From: Acanthopleura granulata
Lineage: Eukaryota; Mollusca; Polyplacophora; Chitonida; Chitonidae
Assembly (NCBI GenBank): GCA_016165875.1
Contig: JABBOT010000004.1
Location: 8,594,889 to 8,658,888, forward strand
Direction: 5' to 3'
Length of the DNA: 64,000 nt
Shown here one piece after another: positions 25,238 through 36,960 of this stretch. The stretch's first letter is position 1; each line of letters begins with the position of its first letter. Both the position numbers and the translations under genes were made by a program. The notes beneath the pieces were generated by a model, which worked only from the letters and a program-made list of their open reading frames with translations, ran no database searches and was not told where the DNA came from.

Positions 25238-25422
25238 TGTATGTGTGTATGTATGTAAGTTTACCCGAGATCAATGTATGTGTGTATGTATGTAAGTCTA
25301 CCCGAGATCAATGTATGTGTGTATGTATGTAAGTTTACCCGAGATCAATGTATGTGTGTATGTATGTAAGTTTACCCGAGATCAATGTATGTGTGTATGT
25401 ATGTAAGTTTACCCGAGATCAA
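25238..25422. repeat. 37-bp minisatellite, 5 near-identical copies
   Basis: Five consecutive 37-base units (TG/TA-rich half followed by 'aagtttacccgagatcaa'), starting at 25238, 25275, 25312, 25349 and 25386. They are almost identical (one substitution seen, 'tct' for 'ttt'), which implies recent expansion or active homogenisation. Confidence 0.95.
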
Positions 25423-25944
25423 TGCCAGTTTTCACGACATTCTGCAGACAGGATACACACAGTAGAGCCACCAGGGCCAATTAAGGTTATCTGGCTCACC
25501 CAAGAAGCATTTGAACAAGCTGGCAGTTTGGAGTAGTAAATTTCCAGACATTTTAGGGACATGGTATACAGACAGTAAGGCAGCCAGATTAACATGTAGG
25601 AGAGTTTTAGGTACAGACTCAAACAAATTGGCAGGCCAACTGACAGACACACATGCATGCTCTAAAATTGAAAGTTAACCTAGCCATTCTGTAGCTCACC
25701 AATCACTAAACAAAAAGAGGTCCTGAAACTTGGATGAGAAGTTTTCTTGATGTATTATGCAGATCAGACATTACGCAGACAAGACATACGGTACATAGCA
25801 GAGTAGCCAGATGTAGACAAACCTCTTGATTTGATGGTAATATTGCTTGATTTGGTCCTGATTGAAACTGGATTAACCCACACACTGTCAAGTGTCAACC
25901 ACCACAATGATGATAAAGACTGATTGCACGGCTTTCATGACTCC

Positions 25945-26115
25945 TCCATAATGGACACATGATTATCTTGGAAGACACCAGCAACCTGGATGGTTGCTGA
26001 TCATGAGTTTCCCCCAGGCCTTGCTTGGTTTCCTCACACCACAATGCTGAGAGTCATCATATAAGTGAAATATTCTTGAGTATGCCATAAAACACCAATG
26101 AAATAAATAAATTAA
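25945..26115 (-). repeat. Dispersed short element, family A, reverse copy
   Basis: It contains 'tttcctcacaccacaatgct', 'taagtgaaatattcttgagt', 'ataaaacaccaatgaaataa' and an A/T-rich end, in the same order as the other family A reverse copies. Confidence 0.8.
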
Positions 26116-27270
26116 TAAACATAGACGGGCTAATTTCAAATAGTAGGTATCACTAAAATGCCAGTTTCATGAAAGTGATTGTTTAGGTAAGAAATGACCA
26201 AATGACAGAAAACGTCCAGAGTTTTTAGACACCAAGGCTATTGAAAATGAAGACACTAGTTATTGCTCAAGTATAAGAATCATACATATATATGTGTATG
26301 TTTTAAATATTCTTGAATATGTGTCTCATAGCACATGTATCAAATGGGGCATAGGTCATCCTTGACAAAACAACAAAATTTTAACCAGAATAAGTGAAAT
26401 AACTTTTCAACACCTTCAAAACATACATACACTAAAAGAAAACTAAGGGTTATTACACATGTAGGTACAACATCACACACTGAAACGTGTTCAGGTTACA
26501 GATGTTAAATCGGTCTGTGACGTCATAACATGGACATTGGATGTGTTGGATCCATCCATAGGAAAGTTCTAAGCACAAAAGAACATGCCTTATAATACCA
26601 TAATTAAATCTATATAGACATGAAGTTGGCCAAGGGCAGTTCTATCAACCAGAACTGGACAATGGTGAAACAAAACAGGCTCTCAGAAAATGGTTTTTAC
26701 ACCATTCCAAATCAGAAATTCAAACACAAATGCTTCCAAATCAGAGCAGAGAGAGACATATACATGTTCCAAAAATATACTTTGATAATATATTGGATTA
26801 CACCAGACAGATAATACTGCTTGTCCAAGGGAGAATACTCCACCTGAACAACAGTTGATCCCTTGCATCTGCAAATATTATGTCGACTATTGTGGTGCAC
26901 AGATGAAGAACATTTGATGATTTCATTTATGATTCAATATATATACCTTGCATTTCAGCAAATGACCAATTTCAAATAGAAACAAAGGTTGTTAGCCTGT
27001 CAAATCAGGTTAATGGAAGATCAGCTTTACAACCTGAAAGATTTCTTCGAGTGGATCAAAATGAAAAAACATAGTTAACCTGAGTTATCCCAGTTCAGAA
27101 AAGGTATATACATTTAACACTAATAACCACATTAAAGTTTTCCATGAAAAAAATCAGGTACATACAATTACATGTATGTATGTTGCCAAATCTTGGCCCA
27201 AATAAACAATTACTGCTTTAGAATGTAATGTGATTGATAGGTGCTAATAAATCAAATATGTAACACTCAC

Positions 27271-30200
27271 GTGTCTGTGCCAGCTGCTAAGTTGTTGTGT
27301 TGTATTATAGCATCATGACAGCACTCTTCCAACATTCGAACTGTTGCTTCACTACCAAAATAAGAAACAGATACATTTTATTTCTAATAATCTACCTCTT
27401 CATCAATTTGCAAAACTACACAGCTTTGAATCATGTGATACTATTCTGAAATGTCCAAAATAATCAGAACTGTTCAGCAATTTCATGTCATTACAGCAAG
27501 TCAAGGGATTCAAGGGGTCATGAACTCCAATGTACCATACCACACAGCTTCATTTGTCACAGCTACCAGTGCATTCACTTATTTCATTCATCTTATTGGT
27601 GTTAAATACTGCATTCAAGAATTTTCAACTTATTTACATCAGTCAAGTTTAGCAATGAAGGAAACTTGATTGCCCGTTGACTAGTGTAACCTTTCATCAA
27701 CCATTTTTCGCATGTTTGCAAGATGTTTAATAACATATATTCTGAGGGCATAATTCTCCACAGACTGATAAAAGTAGACTTTCTGTGGAGGCTTGAAATC
27801 GACCAACCTAACCAATGACGTTTTGTCCCCAATATCAACATAAATGGGTGTTAAACTCACATGGAAAGTTCCTCCTTTATATGCACAAAAGATAGAGAAA
27901 TTCACATAGTTACCAGGTAAAACTCCTCATTTAATGACACTAACAGGGCTGGATTCGAGCTTGTTTTGTTTCCACTTTGACAGATGGAGCAGATGAGCTA
28001 ACCACATTTTTTAACATTCACTTTTTAAGTGGTTAATTTTGCCTGTTTGATAAATCAGTAGCCAGATACAGTTTAGAAACTATAAACATAAGTTTTGTGA
28101 TGTCTACCATAGGAATATGAACAACACCTTTTATATTTTGTTTTAAATTATTCTACATGAAACTAGTTCACATAATCATGAAGATGTTCTGTTCAGGACA
28201 TTAGAGATAGAGAGATAAAGAGAGATCTCTGTATGAAACTTAGGGAGTAGCCTGAAATTTTCTCATTCTGAGGCTAATGTACCTCTTAACAGCTGTGACA
28301 CAGATGATCCTGCCCCAGTTTCGGACATTCCTAGCATCCTCCATGAGGTTTGTTCTGGCTTCATGTTGACCCTCACTTGGTTCACACAGCACCTCTATAG
28401 CCTGGGAAAGGCCGTGCATAACACTGCAGTCATCACCACTGTCATTCAGATTCGGCGGTCCAATGTGTGCAAGACCAAGCATTATCTACATTTTAAAAAG
28501 GAAACAAATTTCAATGCAGCATTAATGAGGGCAATTTCTGATGTCTCAACGAAATAAAGAATCCGTTTTGTAATTCATTTATTTTCTGATTTCAGTTAAA
28601 TTCTATTGAAGAATATTCATCTAATATGTTCTCAGCCAGACAAAAATTAAAAAGTTCTTTATGTAAGGTAACCCTTCCTAGCAACTGAAAACCACCCTAG
28701 ATGAATGTTCTTACTAAAATATTCACTTTGATTTTTATTTATTACTAAATATTTCTCTTTTACCTTTTTTGCTGAAGTTGGGGTAGTCGTTAAGAATTGA
28801 GAAATGTAAATCTGTACAAATTAACTGTGATATTATTATAAAATTGACATAAGGACAATTCAGAATGAATGATCTTTTTAGTAAGTTTCACCTGCAATAT
28901 ATTCTGCCCACAACTGCCATACCAATGCACGAACTGACAACTTGGCTAGCAGTAATGACAGTGTTAACAGGGGGCTATGGTGAGGGTTCTTTTATTGAAT
29001 TAAGGCATATAGCTTCCCTTCGCTGGCCAAAAACAAACTTATGAAAATACGACATTTTTAAGAGCTGTCTAGATCTAACCCAGTCATCAGTCAGTAAGTC
29101 CTAGGCAGAGTACATGTATTAATGTAATACCCATAGAAGCCATTCTTCAGAAGAAAAAAATGAGTTGACTAAAATCTAGCATATATATCAATCATGTCTT
29201 TCACACACAGACTGCTTTTTAATATCAGCCTGAGATTTATGGGGAGAGGAAATCAGTATGGAATATTACCATACTTCTTGCCAGGTTGTTGTTTAATGTT
29301 CATCATGTATAAAACATCTGAGTAAATAACACCAGTATGGAACTCATATATGGTAGTCACATAGTTTCACATTTCTTAAATATGACAAGAACAAAATTAA
29401 AACAAAACTGTACATCATTGTGAAATTTAAAAAAAAATGAGAAATGGAAAGAGTCTCACCTGATGTATACTTTGTTCCCTCAACAACCATGTGTTTAGCC
29501 TTTGTGAATTAGAGTCGCTTGTTATGACTTGAAACTGAAAAATGTATTTTAAACAGTAGATCATGCAATTCGAGACCATGAATATTATAAGCACCTGCAG
29601 ATTTATACTCTCTCCTCCAATTATTACTAACACAGACAACTTGAGGATGATCATGGGTTTCCACTGGGCACTGCCTGTTTTCCTCCCACCATAATGCTAA
29701 CCGCCGTCGTATAAGTGAAATGTTCTTGAGTATAGCATAAAACACCAAGGAAATAAATAAATAAATAAATAAATTATTAATGGTTAAATTGCATTAACAC
29801 TTCCATGTTACATGTAACTTTCACCTAATCATCTCAGTAATCATCTGATATCCATTGCCACAGGTGACTGAAATTATGCGGAATTTGTGCTGTCACAAAT
29901 ATCATAAAAGCCATACGTTTAAAGCAAAATGTGCACAAAACTTCTTCTACACATCTGGAGTAAACCTGCTCACTTGGAATGAAATGGTTCTAGTATAATG
30001 TGACTATGGCCTGTAACCCTTACAACTAAGAGTGCCATCATTCTTGAATTCAGCTGTAATTGGCATGGAAGTATAAATAAATGTAGGTCTGTGCATGTCT
30101 GTAGGAAATCGGGATTACATCGCGATAGGTTCAGTGTGTTATTTTAAAATTTTGACATCCATCACACCTGAGTCGACTGTGCCAACTCAACAAAATAATC

Positions 30201-30952
30201 ACAGACTTCCGAGCACCAAGTTGATTGACACAACTGTGTTCCAACTCTTTTTATGTCATTTTCAGGCTAAATCTCGAATACTAACTCCTTAATTTACTAA
30301 TCATACTAATTAAGCTAATTAAGTCGCTGTTCTTTGGTCACAATAACTGAGAGAACTTTGAATGTACCAAACGGCTCACAATTGACATCAACTTCAAGTT
30401 TAAGAAGTCGCATGACATATTATAGGTCTCAAAATGAGTTTTGGTACCAAAAACACACTGAAAATTATGATGTTTTCATTGCCTGTGGCCACACCTTTAC
30501 AATACAACCAAAATGGACATTAAAAAGCAGTTACATCAACTTCAAGTTGTCTTTTTGTGTTGTGGCAATGGACCCAGCATTCCCAGCAGTGTGATTAATG
30601 TCGGAATTTTAAAATAACACACAGTCCACTTAGTGTGGGAGGAGGGTAAAGATTATTCTTTCTATTGATTAAAAACATATAAGTTAGTTGCATGCTCAAT
30701 TCGACTAAAACAACAGAAATGGCTTACTAATTTCTTTCCTGGGAATATATCATATACAATTCGTATGTACTCCAGCATGGCTTCAACATTTGCTGTCCAC
30801 AACGTCTTTGAAATAGGCGCCGCTGGAATAAACCCTTGGGACTTCGTCTTCGGCTGAACATCATAATCCACACTCTCTTTGCAAGACTGGGCAAAGTAAG
30901 GGCTTCTGTCCAAGACAATGACAGTTTTATGGGAATGTGGCAATGACAACAT
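27271..30952 (-). CDS. INTS13: Integrator subunit 13 (Asunder), first four coding exons
   Basis: Exons on minus: 30952-30728, 29534-29460, 28485-28283 and 27351-27271, with phases 0, 0, 2 and 2. The joined product is about 194 residues. It starts with SHKTVIVLDRSPYF, then FIPAAPISKTLWT and YIRIVYDIFPGKKL, and continues through GPPNLNDSGDDCSVMHGL, GQHEARTNLMEDA and RGQ-type RIICVTAVK to VRMLEECCHDAIIQHNN. These match the VWA-like N-terminal half of human Asunder/INTS13, as remembered. The protein works in the nuclear Integrator complex, in snRNA and enhancer RNA processing, and in dynein recruitment to the nucleus. The start ATG fits the family N terminus. The remaining roughly 500 residues (family length about 700) were not located; the last donor at 27270 is sound, so they should be further left, past long introns, or missing from this assembly. 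It is transcribed divergently from SLC25A26. Confidence 0.92.
29632..29775 (-). repeat. Dispersed short element, family A, reverse copy
   Basis: It lies in INTS13 intron 1. It has 'tttcctcccaccataatgct', 'cgtcgtataagtgaaatgtt' and 'ataaaacaccaaggaaataa', followed by an (AAAT)n tail. Confidence 0.8.
30120..30635 (+). mobile_element. MITE family B, complete-looking copy
   Basis: It opens with 'gtgtgttattttaaaatttt' + 'gacatc' and closes with the inverse, 'gatgtc'-like 'atgtcggaattttaaaataa' + 'cacac', giving terminal inverted repeats of about 25 bases around some 450 bases with no transposase. It lies in INTS13 intron 1. Related copies are at 22620, 36325, 37585 and 51555. Confidence 0.75.
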
Positions 30953-32467
30953 TTTGTCAGACTCTCACAAAGCGTTTGTCAACTTTAACACAGTGTTGTT
31001 GTTGTAATGAATCCGGCGCTACAGCTGATTAGTAGGCTGCAGGCTGCACCTCAGGCAGGAAAAAAGTCTACAACGAGACAATGGGCATCTTGACATTTCC
31101 TCAACAATTACCTTACTAAACATACACTGCAGTATATATTGGTTGTTTAGCACTTTATCTGTAAAGTATTTCTCAGCTTGTCACATTTCAACTGTGGGCT
31201 GCCATTAAATAGTTTTAAGTATCTAACCTGTTGAAAAAACGAAAAGGGACCTTCATTTTGGTGTTAGAGGATGGTGAAAACTTTCATTTTATATACTGAA
31301 TCTAAATATATCTGTGTTCACTTTACTTATCTGGAATACCGTTTACCAACATTTTTGTCGGAATACGTTTTCAGATTCATGTAGTTCAGTCACACATTCA
31401 CAGGTAAGTAAACAAATGGAAAAGTTCCACACTTGCATAGTACAAGTTTTACTCACTTCTGATGTGTTACTGTTACAACTATAAAAAGTTTTAAATTGTA
31501 TAGATAAAAATTAAAGTGATATCTTATTCTTATTTAAGCTGTTATGCACGAACAAGAGTACATAGTGGTCTTTTTTCGGTTGCCCATACTTAGTCTTAAT
31601 TTTTAAAGTTATTGTGTACACGCGCGCTTACAGTGGCATAGTTGTGTGCAGCGTGTAAAGTTCACGAAGAGATGAGTCTGTGAAAATGAATATTAGTTAT
31701 TCTTAATTAGAATTCTTCGCTCACAGTGTGTAGCCAGATTCTGTCTGAGAAACTCTAAAAAAAAAAAAAACAAAGAAAGAAATGTCATTTGAGTAATTAT
31801 GGCTGTCAGTGTGTTTTGTGACATTGATTGAGTTCGAAGTTAACTGCGATTGCATTAATTGATGATATGATGCAGTGATAGGCACTTGATACACAAGACT
31901 AAATGGAACAGAGAGAATTCTATGCTTCCTTGTCGGTATGAAACTCAAAATGCTTCTGCTTTGACATAAGAAAAAACCAAAAAAAAAACGCTTCAATAAG
32001 TAACAAATGTAATAGACTTCTTCATAAAATGATCAAAGGTCATTCACAGAATTTTTCTTAAGCCTTTGGATCTTATCATACCTGCATGAAAATCATAGTG
32101 ATGTTTTTCATATGTGACATGAAAATGTTCCAAGGTGAGATCTCAAGAGTAAAATGTATCAGTGAAGTTGACGCTTCACAAGCTTAATGAAGTTGCATAG
32201 TGAGTACATAGCTGATGTCCTTCAAATAACTCTTAGCAAGAGTTGAGAAAAGAAATTCCCACAGATTTATAGGATATACAGTCAAACAGTTTTTCCATTG
32301 TTCTCATTTCTCGTAGTATTAAATGATGTTAACTGAGTGAGACATCCAATGCTCTGATTAGGTCTGATCTATAGTAGTTGCAAGGAGACAGTTCATCTGT
32401 ATAGAACTGAAATGATGCCATGAAATGAGTGACATAAATCGTCAAACCTCTTGACAAAACCGTTGTG
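30953..32467. other. Divergent INTS13 / SLC25A26 interval
   Basis: This is the shared upstream region of two divergent housekeeping genes, and a bidirectional promoter is likely. A strong donor (cacag/gtaagt at 31413) and a strong acceptor (tttctcgtag ending about 32318) could define a non-coding 5' exon for SLC25A26. No TATA box or known core element is clear. A poly-A/T tract at 31757-31770 and a purine run at 31969-31990 are present. Confidence 0.4.
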
Positions 32468-35400
32468 ATGCATTCCTTGACATTGCAGGCTGGAGGGTTG
32501 GCAGGAACTGCTGTTGATATCTCCCTGTTTCCGCTGGACACTGTTAAGACTCGTCTTCAGAGTGCAAAGGGATTTAGGAAAGCTGGTGGATTTAAGGGAG
32601 TGTATTCAGGCTTGGCATCAGCAGCTCTGGGTTCTGCACCAACAGGTGTTGTCAGATCTATATCTTTTTAAATATGAATGGCAACAGTATTAGGAAACAG
32701 CGTAATTTATATAGTTTGTCATAATCCTTATGGTTCTAGTAAGTTTATGTTTATGATATAAAAAACTACAAATTCTATCTTTGAAAATTATGTACCTCAA
32801 ATGCAGTTACTTTCTGATGAATTTTAATGTTCTTTAGCAATTAATTGTGACAGTGAATTTGTTAATAAAGTTTCACAAATATTTAAATCTGTTTTATCCC
32901 AAATATGTCTAAGTTATATGTTTCTCTTTTCAGCGGCCTTGTTTTTCTGCACTTATGAATTTGTAAAAGCCAGCTTATATCATAGTGCTGACTCGACTAG
33001 CTCTGGCCAGGTGATGGTTCATATGGCGGCAGCATCTTTGGGAGAAGTGGTGAGACCAACATGATTTTTCGTCTAACAGTCCTAGTGGATCCCAGGTTAT
33101 GTTTGATTTCTTATGATAAGTGGAGGTTACAAATCAATTTGTCATAAGGTCAACAGCTTGCCAACCTGAACCCACTTGACTAAACTTCATGATGTATAGT
33201 TGCTCAACAAATTTGAGATATAACTTGCTTATATCCCATGCAACATGAGGTTATAAAAAAAATAAAATTCACAAGTAAAACGATTTAGAGCGTTTTCTGA
33301 AATCCCACATATGTCCATGTGGTATATTTGCACACATTTATGCTGGTACAGGTCTAAATAATCTAACGTCAGACTACATAACTTTACACAGAAGCATATC
33401 TGTCTAACCGGTTCCTTTTCCTTTCAGGCAGCCTGTCTTGTACGTGTTCCTATAGAAGTTGTCAAGCAACGAACTCAAGCCACACAAGGAGCTTCTTCTT
33501 TAGGCATGCTCCGTAAGACATTAGCTTCAGAGGTCAGTTTTATGTTCTTAGAAGGGGGTTTAAATGCTGTCTCCTTAAAACAATGACACCAGATTAGACT
33601 GATGGACACACACACCTTGATATCAGAAGACCTTCTTGGTTGCTTTGTCTTTGTAAGCGGCAGAAAAATAGCACTGAGAAGTGCATGTTCGAGGTAGAGA
33701 TTTTACAGTGTGTCTAGAGGTGAAAAAAAATGTCAGCAAATACAAAGTGTAGCACTCATTTATAAATTTGTATTCTCTTTGTTGGAGTAATTTGATTGCC
33801 TATAATTTGTGGTATTGGCTTGTCATGTCTTAAAAATTCATTCAAACAGGTTTTATATGACTGTAATCTCATATATATTATTAATATTGTTTTTTCATTA
33901 TTTCTTTAATTTATTTTTATTAAGCTGTGACCTGAATTTTCTTTTGTATGGGATGATGAAGTATGTGAAATGTGTGTATTGCAGGGTGTACATGGATTAT
34001 ACCGAGGATACCTTAGTACTGTTTGCAGGGAAGTTCCATTTTCTTTCCTCCAATTCCCAATGTGGGAATATTTTAAAGTAAGCATTTCCCACAAATTTTT
34101 TTGGTAAACTTGGAGCACAAGACCATAGCCTTATCAGTTGTTTTTAAGTAAGAATCCATTGAAAACAACATCAGAAGTTGTTAGATTCATGCCTGTGTAA
34201 ATAGGGACGCTTGTGTCCTCTCTCTAAGCTGTGGTTTCTTGCTCATATATATATACATATGCATTTTCAAGTTGTGCTAAGTATTACATATATTGCTCTT
34301 TATATTAAGATAGACAAAATGTACATGTACATGTACTGATGTGCTAATTGCACTGTGAGTCTAAAGTCTCCTCTTCTGTGGTTAAAATTGTTCTTATTCA
34401 GGAAACGTGGTCTGGCACTCAAGGTCACCCAGTGTTGCCATGGCAATCCTCAGTTTGTGGAGCCGTATCGGGTATGAAAAACATTCCACCACTTTGTGGC
34501 CTGGGAATGAACAAGGGACCTTGTGGAGGCCTTTACGATTCCTTGAGAATAACCTCACTTGCAATGAAAGTTAACATTGTTCTCCCACTCTCCAAAACTT
34601 TTAAATGTTGTGAATGTTAAGGGCCTGTCCCAACAATGTAAACAGATTTGAAAATCTGTGACCTTTGAGCAGTAGGTTTTATTGTGAATGCACACTGTGT
34701 AATATCGCAAGGAAAAAGACACATGTTAATGAAGATATTTTTAAATAACCTCCATCACTGTGAAATTTATTTTTTTATTCCACCATCAATAAGATGTCAA
34801 CATTTTGACTTTATCTATAAAATTGACATCACTGTTCTGCTATGCAGGTGGCCTCGCAGCTGGAGTAACAACCCCACTTGATGTGGCTAAGACAAGGATA
34901 ATGTTGGCAAAAGTAAACAAATATGTCATTTCTTATATATTTATTACTTTTTGTATTGTACCTCTATAATCAAGCCACTTAATGTTGTTGCAAACATACT
35001 TTAAAATGTGTTGAATTGTATTAGTTTATTTGCAGCCATGTCAGTGGGAAATCCCCACTGAAGCATAGGATATGGTTTCAAATGTTGTAGGTTCAAACCC
35101 CAAATGGGTCACTGGCCTGGCACAGTACTTATTATCCCTAGGATACACAAGGTGTTCATTCAATACTGGCATTGGGCAGAGAATTATGAATAGTCAGGAT
35201 TCTTCAGGACATAAAATGATTTGTTTTACAGAAAAGAAATTGAGCTTGTACATAAATATTTGTTTGAGAATAACTGAACATTTTTGCAATTTGCAGAAAG
35301 AGAGCAAAATAGCAACTGGCAGTATTATGTTTGCTCTTCAAAGTGTGTACAAAGAGAGGGGATTTAAAGGGTAAGTGCAATGTTTACACATTTCTAGTTT

Positions 35401-35763
35401 TTGTTTAATTCATATACATTCTTTAATATATGTATTTACCAAAGTAAGTTTGTATTGTAACTAAAAGTACTTAAATTTTTTCTGTAATCTCAGTAATGTT
35501 GAGTTTTTTGTTTTAATTATGTTCTTTTTGGTTTTAAAGAAATAGAAAATTAAATGTAGTATAATTAAGACATAGACACAATGTCAAGACAACTGCTATA
35601 ATAAGTATCTGATGTGTTACTGTGTTTCAGACTGTTTGCTGGTATTGTACCGAGGACTATGTGGATATCTTTGGGCGGAGCGATATTCTTAGGTGTCTAT
35701 GACAAATCAAAGCTTACAATTTATCAGTTAGTGTACCAGGATAGCATAAATTCAATAAAATGA
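32468..35763 (+). CDS. SLC25A26: Mitochondrial S-adenosylmethionine carrier
   Basis: An inner-membrane carrier exchanging cytosolic S-adenosylmethionine for matrix S-adenosylhomocysteine, feeding mitochondrial methylation. Exons: 32489-32645 (possibly from ATG 32468), 32934-33049, 33428-33532, 33985-34077, 34402-34471, 34848-34912, 35297-35370 and 35631-35763. From 32489 they sum to 813 bases, in frame to a TGA. All three carrier repeats are present with their Px[D/E]xx[K/R] signatures: FPLDTVKTRLQ, VPIEVVKQRTQ and TPLDVAKTRIM. SAMC-specific stretches such as GFRKAGGFKGVYSG and YRGYLSTVCREVPFSFLQFP make orthology to SLC25A26 very likely. The 270-277 residues compare with about 274 in human. 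The extreme N terminus is unsettled: either ATG 32468 is used, or a short first coding exon upstream joins at 32489 in phase 0. An AATAAA overlaps the last codons. Confidence 0.93.
35754..35759 (+). terminator. Poly(A) hexamer inside the last SLC25A26 codons
   Basis: AATAAA sits immediately before the TGA at 35761-35763. If used, cleavage would give a 3' UTR of only about 10-30 bases. Two more AATAAA copies at 36081 and 36092 offer a conventional 3' end. Confidence 0.5.
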
Positions 35764-36080
35764 CAGATTTGTCACAATAGCTGGTTTTATTCTTTTTAGC
35801 ACCACAGATAAGGATTTTACAAAAAAAGGAAATATTTAAATACGGAATTGTCATGTGTTTAAAATATGATGAGGTGAAATTTAGCAAAACATTTCAAGAC
35901 AGACATTTTATTGTCCGATGTCATTTCATTTTTCTTGCTCCCATTTTCAACCTTACCTCAGATCTTTTTCATATTCAGGAAATGGTTTTCAGATTCAGCA
36001 TGACTGTATATGTGACGAAAATAAGTTGTGCGGTATTTTTTGACATTTGCTGTATGATGCTAAATGCTAAATGATGCTGT

Positions 36081-36097
36081 AATAAAACAGTAATAAA
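36081..36097 (+). terminator. Paired poly(A) hexamers downstream of SLC25A26
   Basis: Two AATAAA copies at 36081-36086 and 36092-36097, about 320 bases after the stop and upstream of MGLL exon 1. They are a plausible distal polyadenylation site. Confidence 0.5.
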
Positions 36098-36324
36098 ATA
36101 TGTATGAGCTTGTCAGTCTTATCATTGTCAGTGCATGTAGCACATGGACCACAGTTTGTATAGTGCTACTTTAACCCTACATGTATAATCAGGTATACAA
36201 AATATGTATTGATAAAGGTTTGTTAACCTAGACTAGTAGACGATGAACAGGTTCATTAGCCTAGAGGATGAACAGAAATTCTCTTCTCTGTCTGGTGATT
36301 TGCCAATATTTTAAGATTTTGAAA

Positions 36325-36395
36325 TACAAATAAATGTCAGAATTTTAAAATATCACACTGAGCCAATATAGATGGACTGGAAGTTCTCTAGCCCT
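36325..36395. mobile_element. MITE family B end fragment
   Basis: It contains 'gtcagaattttaaaatatca' + 'cac' and an 'atggact' motif, matching the right terminus of family B. It lies between SLC25A26 and MGLL. Confidence 0.55.
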
Positions 36396-36960
36396 TCTAA
36401 AGTAGTGTTGCCAGTTCAAATGGAAATATAGACCTGCTGGTGCGACGGCAGCTTGAAATCTAGAGATTAATCATGCACCTGGCGAATTTCAGGGTTCACA
36501 CCTGTGAATGTATTTCAACCACTTAATATCCTATCAAATTTTTATGTCTTCACTGGGTTCCAAAGGGATATTCAATTTGGGATTCCCAAATATATATATA
36601 ACTATATAAATGTATTACAGATTTTTAATTTTCTCTTGTGTAGTTCTCATGTGACACTTTATTTAGGGGTGACAAATATTCAGAGGACGTATGCATTTGA
36701 AAGTTGGAAGAAGTAAAAAAACAAGAAGGGGAGTATCATTTTCACGTGAGGAAGACGTCATCAGGATATTTACCAGGGTATATCAAAGGGAGATAACTTT
36801 GAAAACATGTACTCCCCATGAATCGGTAAACAAAACCACTCATCCGAAGAAGCAGTGCGAAGTTCAGCTTTGGATGTTTGGCTTGAGCTGGTGTGGGGAT
36901 TTTTTCCATATCAAATATAAATAAGCTGTGAACAAATAAGCCACAGACACCACACACAGT

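Larger units (their letters stand above)
14997..27270. other. Gene-poor stretch with repeats
   Basis: No confident coding exon was found on either strand between the channel gene and INTS13 exon 4. It contains a foldback element (16081-16442), family A elements (19330-19570, 23196-23415, 25945-26115), a MITE copy (22620-23010) and three minisatellites (21265-21484, 23540-24870, 25238-25422). Some minus-strand pieces with plausible splice borders (for example 18614-18555, 60 bases, and 14592-14544, just outside this stretch) could belong to the minus-strand genes on either side, but frame continuity could not be shown. Missing INTS13 exons would be expected here or further left. Confidence 0.5.

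Noticed and set aside
26820..26880. Minus-strand segment after 'tatttgcag' in the right phase for INTS13 exon 5
   Set aside because: Phase fits, but the peptide (CKGSTVVQ...) does not resemble INTS13 after its AAxxD stretch, and the open frame soon ends.
27681..27905. Minus-strand ORF between INTS13 exons 3 and 4
   Set aside because: It falls wholly within an intron. Exon 3 joins exon 4 in phase and matches the family without it.
35075..35110. tRNA-like 'ggttcaaacccc' box
   Set aside because: An isolated B-box-like motif without a foldable cloverleaf; at most a SINE remnant in an SLC25A26 intron.
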